In this document: positions 13,701 to 16,584 of the stretch, one piece after another
Layout: each line of letters opens with the position of its first letter
How positions within the stretch are numbered: position 1 is the stretch's first letter
DNA from: JARLFX01 sp036404255
GTDB taxonomy: Bacteria > Acidobacteriota > Terriglobia > Terriglobales > Acidobacteriaceae
Reading direction: 5' to 3'
Assembly (NCBI GenBank): GCA_036404255.1
Contig: DASWOP010000143.1
Coordinates: 1-16,584 of the forward strand
Length of the DNA stretch: 16,584 bases
Made by a program: the position numbers and the translations under genes
The notes under the pieces: generated by a model
What the model was told of the DNA's origin: nothing
The model's database searches: none
What the model saw: the letters and a program-made list of their open reading frames with translations, nothing else

Positions 13701-16584
13701 CTGGTTGCCGATAGCTGTGGTCGTGGTAATCGCAGCCCCGCCCAGTGTTCCGGTGTAAGTCGTACTGCCGGTATTCGCGGTAGTAGTCGCGCCGCTGGAG
13801 GTAAAGCTGATGGCATCCGTAACCACCCCAGACCCAGCTCCCGAGTTGAACTGCATCGTGATCGTGCAAGCCGTTCCCGCCGCCGTAGTGCTGGCGACAT
13901 TGCATCCGCTGGACGTTCCTCCCGCAAAGTTGAAGAGAGTACTTGTCGTCGTCCAGCCCGCAGCATTCAGATTGCCCGCATTCGTGATCGTGGAGGAAAT
14001 AATAGATGTGGTGTCGGTGTTGAAGCCATAGCCGAATGCGTTGCGCGCCACTTTGACGATGCCCGTGTTCCCGGCGTCGGAGATATACAGATTGCCATTA
14101 CCATCCACGGCAATGCCGTTCGGCGATGTGCCGCCGCTGTACACCGTTACCGTTGCGGGCCCGCTTCGCGGATACTCCATTACACCAGTCGCCGTCTGCA
14201 CATAGCTGTTGCCAGCAGCGTCCGTCACCATTCCGGTAATCGTTATGCCGGTCAGCGCCGACGTCTTCGTGCCGTCTGCCGCTATTTGATACAGCGTGCT
14301 TGCCCCTGCGTCATACACATACAGCTTCCCGTTATTGCCGAGAGCAAGTAGCGTTGGATTACTGAACCCCGTCGCAATCGTAATCGGTGGAGTCGCACTG
14401 GAACTCTGGCTCAACTCATAGACCGCGCCATTCGCACCATCGGATACATAGATGCTCCCGCTGGCATTCACTGCAACGCCCTGCGGCTTGGCTGGCGTGA
14501 CCGAAGGCGTATAGCTTACAGTTCCCGCGCTATACGTGGGTGGTGCGCCCCCGGCGGTAACAGTAAGTTTGGTGATGCTGGCCGAGCCCGAACCCACAGC
14601 ATAGATATTTCCCTGTGTATCTACCGCGGTCTGGCTCACTCCGCTTGGCGCTGTGGCCGTCAGCAGCGTAGAGCCCACGCCGGGCGTGTATATGCTGAAC
14701 CTCGACGTCGCGCTATCCACCGAATAGACATTGTTAGCTCCATCCACTGCAACGGTGAGCGGCGTCAGCGTCCCCAGCGTTGAAGTAGCATTCGCAATTG
14801 CTCCCGTGGTGCTGGAGCTGATGGCGTCCGTGACCAGCGCCGTTCCAGCCGCGGTACCTCCTAGAGGAAAGATAGCTGGAGTGGTAATGGAGCCTGCCGG
14901 CGTCACCACCAACCCAGCAGACCGTACTCCGGGCGCAGACGCCAGTAGCGTAAGCGGAATAGTGCAATCCAACGTGCTGTCTGCGTTGGCCGCGGCGCAA
15001 CTCGCGCTGCCCACTGTGATATCGGGCGAAGGCGTGCTGAGTGCAGCGGTAACTCCCGTCACTCCCGCTGGCTCATGCACCACAATATTCTGCGTGGCCG
15101 ATGTGGCAACCGTCATGGGCACCAGGCTGGAAGCAGACACTTTACGAACACGGCTGTTTATTGAATCAGCAAGAATAATATTTCCCTGGTTATCAACCGC
15201 CAGGGCAAGCGTATTGGGTGATCCCACGCCAAATGTGGATTGAGATGCAAGGCAACCGTCACCGATTGAGTTCGTAGCCCCGGAACAAACAGTCCCGGAC
15301 TTAAAGAGTTGCCGGACATACCCTGTCTTGATATCGAAGAAGGTAACAAAATTCGTATTGTCACCGGTATAGATATTCCCGGCACCATCAACTGCAACGC
15401 GGGTGGCAGCGTTCAGGATAGTCGAGCTACCAAGCGTCGCCGTCGTACTGATTCCTGAGGCTCCCCCGCCTGCAACCGCATAGATGGATCCAACGTTGAG
15501 GCTCGTCGCCGTATCGACCCAGTTCGCCTTTCCAGAGTTATTAGTGACGATGGCAGCCGCCATCTGTGCTCCGCCCATGTAGAGCACACGGATCGTCTTG
15601 GTGGTGGAATCGACGAAGATGGCGTTTCCGAACGAATCCGTAATAACTCCGAAGTAGCTGCTCGTGCTGCTTGTAATGGAATTGCTGAAAAACGGGCAAC
15701 CATCGCCGGAAGCATCGAGAGACTTGGCCCCGCTGGTCCCATTGCAGAAGCTGCCTGCTGCAACCGCTGTAGTCGGCCCCAAAATCGGATAGATCTTTCC
15801 TGCGGCAGTGCTTGCCGTAACCGAGCTATAGGTACTGCTCAACGCAATGACGGAGGCCAGCGGATTGGGCACGCCGTTGTAGCTCGCCGGCCCAACCACC
15901 ACGCGGTAACGGGTATTCGCGGTATCTGCAATGTAGACATTGCCGTAGATATCCGCCGCTGCACCACGCGGCTGGTTTACGCCGGTGCCGCTGGTACCCA
16001 CAGCCGTTGTCCCGTCTCCGGCTGAACCCGGTGTCGATCCAGCCGCCGCCGTTCCAGTCGCACTGGAACTGGCGGAATAGCCGGCTACGATCCGCATATA
16101 ACCCACCTGAGCCGATGTGCACAGCGGAGATACCGTATTGCAGACAATCTGCACCAGGTTCATGCTGTATCCGCCGATGATCAGGTTGCCGTACGGATCA
16201 GTCGTCAGGCCACGGGTGCTTGCGAACGCTCCCGTCTGCGTGGCCGCAAGACAGTTATCCCCATACTTGTCTGCCTGCCCGGAGCAACCCACCGTAGTAG
16301 CGCCCCCTGCGGCTCGTGTCATAATGCCGCTCTGCCCATCGATCTTATGGATCACCGCGTTGGTCTGGTCGAGAACAAAAACGTTGCCGACGTTATCCGC
16401 TGCCACCCCATACAGGTTGAGGCTTAATCCAACCTGCGTCGCAAGACAACCGTCACCCAGTGCATCCGTAGCGGTCAAAGAGCTTCCCGTCGCGCAAGCC
16501 CCACCACTCGCTGGCGTGGTTCCTCCGCCGGCAATAGTGCTGATCGTGTTCGGGAACACCATTGGCGTCTGCGCCCTGGCAACG
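10734..16584 (-). CDS. Giant secreted NHL / CE8 pectin methylesterase / Ig-like protein, 5' end outside window
   Basis: The frame is open from the right edge to TAG at 10734-10736. The first ATG in the window (16562) is not the start: codons upstream read VARAQTP, the end of a signal peptide, so the true start lies beyond the edge. Residues are counted from 16562. About 1-530: degenerate NHL repeats with two-Cys loops (GDGC/GDNC). About 530-600: choice-of-anchor-like stretch. About 600-840: NHL repeats (VAVDGNGNLYISDAGNTGIVKV). About 840-950: ASH-like domain. About 955-1140: two Ig-like domains. About 1145-1500: CE8 pectinesterase, with VAADGTGNYSTVQAAVN, CGSQAL (Gln), QQDTIYA (Gln, Asp), GDVDFIFGDAAAVF (Asp) and YFGRPYG (Arg; canonical GRPW has Trp), so the catalytic set is present. 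About 1580-1770: two bacterial Ig-like domains. About 1775-1855: MBG-like module. The end is a further Ig-like module. Predicted to demethylate pectin at the surface or outside the cell. A Thr run sits in a loop of the CE8 domain. Confidence 0.92.
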   Translation of the reverse strand, partial: VARAQTPMVFPNTISTIAGGGTTPASGGACATGSSLTATDALGDGCLATQVGLSLNLYGVAADNVGNVFVLDQTNAVIHKIDGQSGIMTRAAGGATTVGCSGQADKYGDNCLAATQTGAFASTRGLTTDPYGNLIIGGYSMNLVQIVCNTVSPLCTSAQVGYMRIVAGYSASSSATGTAAAGSTPGSAGDGTTAVGTSGTGVNQPRGAAADIYGNVYIADTANTRYRVVVGPASYNGVPNPLASVIALSSTYSSVTASTAAGKIYPILGPTTAVAAGSFCNGTSGAKSLDASGDGCPFFSNSITSSTSSYFGVITDSFGNAIFVDSTTKTIRVLYMGGAQMAAAIVTNNSGKANWVDTATSLNVGSIYAVAGGGASGISTTATLGSSTILNAATRVAVDGAGNIYTGDNTNFVTFFDIKTGYVRQLFKSGTVCSGATNSIGDGCLASQSTFGVGSPNTLALAVDNQGNIILADSINSRVRKVSASSLVPMTVATSATQNIVVHEPAGVTGVTAALSTPSPDITVGSASCAAANADSTLDCTIPLTLLASAPGVRSAGLVVTPAGSITTPAIFPLGGTAAGTALVTDAISSSTTGAIANATSTLGTLTPLTVAVDGANNVYSVDSATSRFSIYTPGVGSTLLTATAPSGVSQTAVDTQGNIYAVGSGSASITKLTVTAGGAPPTYSAGTVSYTPSVTPAKPQGVAVNASGSIYVSDGANGAVYELSQSSSATPPITIATGFSNPTLLALGNNGKLYVYDAGASTLYQIAADGTKTSALTGITITGMVTDAAGNSYVQTATGVMEYPRSGPATVTVYSGGTSPNGIAVDGNGNLYISDAGNTGIVKVARNAFGYGFNTDTTSIISSTITNAGNLNAAGWTTTSTLFNFAGGTSSGCNVASTTAAGTACTITMQFNSGAGSGVVTDAISFTSSGATTTANTGSTTYTGTLGGAAITTTTAIGNQTPANPIYAATGTEVSFDVTVTASSGTATGNITYTLDTNTPVSVALNGSGVATVSLSGVTAGTHSITASFASQNGMTGSSTVSATSFTVTKAATTVSWTPTTTTQPYSTAMGTAVLNATATAPGAFIYTATPSGGGTAQAVHSASYLPIGAYSLEVTFVPTDSTNYTQSTGSVVSYTVTQANTTAAVGATQMLVAADGTGNYSTVQAAVNKLTSGGSVYIKPGTYNAFVTVVQPNVALRGLGGDPTKVVLTRAAGAFGSSYPYVGEFTAANSNGSQLPSGSSVFTGDEGSATLVVAKGVNTALSTATTIPNGFYSENLSLVNTYDTDTTTTTTTYHTVSTDSCIVNQPIARTYADLYNSGLLCGSQALVIWMTSDLAMMNNVFTTSQQDTIYAASQGSGSNGYVPSRQYWFRGKVAGDVDFIFGDAAAVFDSTSIYTTWHGSTATGTETIHAQNKATQTGGANDYLSGYVMNNNVFTSQSTGMTSLYFGRPYGTYSTWVMLNASVDQVNPLGYTTGLGPSLSTTTFLEYNTMTYTDPATGSADLNGIPYLGTSGNTGSGASGPRETSSLNPGTPEANNVPPTALTLAQAQAFYPNNFLGQTVPSAISSTQNWVPTTAFATAVNAFVPSATTVTVNAGGSITILMRPQTPGLGAISNGTYTIPTGTYTLKDGTTTLASGTLDASGEAYYTTSSLAAGSHSITWTYGGDSNFVGSTTVTPLTLNVTGGLFTTTTTLAVNNANSTYGAAVTGTVTVAPTSGSGNPAGTVTLLLDSAAAGSCTLNAGSCSFSLAGITATSHTLAASYGGDTNNSSSTSGSTGLSVAKAVLTLTATSSSRTYGQPNSLGYTLTGFAYSETQASATTGSPSITTTATQTSAVATYPITAAVGTLVASNYTITTVNGILTVTGGATQRIFFPALPNFPIGGPYELTARTNAGQTITYTVTAGSSLASVSGTVLTVTGAGSITITADAAPINGFNAATTVSRTFTSH

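Noticed and set aside
13240..13905. 221-codon open frame on the minus strand in another frame
   Set aside because: Overlaps the CE8 giant on the same strand; its His/Gln/Tyr-rich product is a frame-shifted reading of the Thr/Gly-rich repeats.
13512..14351. 279-codon Arg-rich open frame on the plus strand
   Set aside because: Antisense to the Ig-like and NHL part of the CE8 giant; the Arg/Ser-rich low-complexity product is typical of a shadow frame.
16560..16562. ATG at 16562 as start of the giant protein
   Set aside because: In-frame codons upstream encode VARAQTP, which reads as a signal-peptide end, so the gene continues beyond the window edge.

Overview
The window holds six protein-coding genes (four complete, two cut by the window edges) and looks like a carbohydrate-utilisation locus of an acidobacterium, probably order Terriglobales. 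That placement is inferred from the style of the genes: a very long Oar-type TonB-dependent receptor with an N-terminal carboxypeptidase-regulatory-like domain and no SusD partner, large secreted NHL-repeat proteins padded with choice-of-anchor and Ig-like modules, and moderately GC-rich codon use. No RNA gene, CRISPR array or insertion sequence was seen.

Layout. Minus strand, 5990 to 1: an Oar-like TonB-dependent receptor is followed after about 100 bases by a secreted NHL-repeat protein whose 3' end lies beyond the left edge. A divergent control region (5991-6313) separates this unit from a plus-strand pair: a Calx-beta/PL7 alginate-lyase-like lipoprotein (6314-7867) and a secreted SGNH/GDSL-family hydrolase (7905-8726). 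A perfect hairpin at 8750-8780 can serve as terminator for both converging units. From the right edge, on the minus strand, comes a giant secreted protein (10734-16584, 5' end outside the window) with a CE8 pectin methylesterase domain set between NHL repeats and Ig-like modules. A 640-codon NHL-repeat lipoprotein (8799-10712/10721) follows only 12-21 bases downstream and is probably co-transcribed.

How they may work together. A PL7 lyase, a CE8 esterase, an SGNH hydrolase that may be a deacetylase or esterase, and an outer-membrane receptor together suggest capture, de-esterification and cleavage of uronic-acid polysaccharides such as alginate or pectin, followed by import of fragments. The NHL and Ig-like proteins would provide surface scaffolding or binding. 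Two near-palindromes of LacI-operator form (TGTTATCGCTAACA and TGTTAGCGTTCACA) lie in the divergent region, one nearer each start, 189 bases apart centre to centre. This suggests the receptor unit and the lyase unit share one sugar-responsive repressor; no regulator gene is in the window.

Most notable points: the paired LacI-type operators; the shared Cys-loop NHL architecture of the two large proteins on either side of the enzymes; the CE8 enzyme embedded in an NHL/Ig giant; the SGNH hydrolase that lacks the usual Asp three residues before its catalytic His; and the altered tyrosine motif of the PL7 domain.
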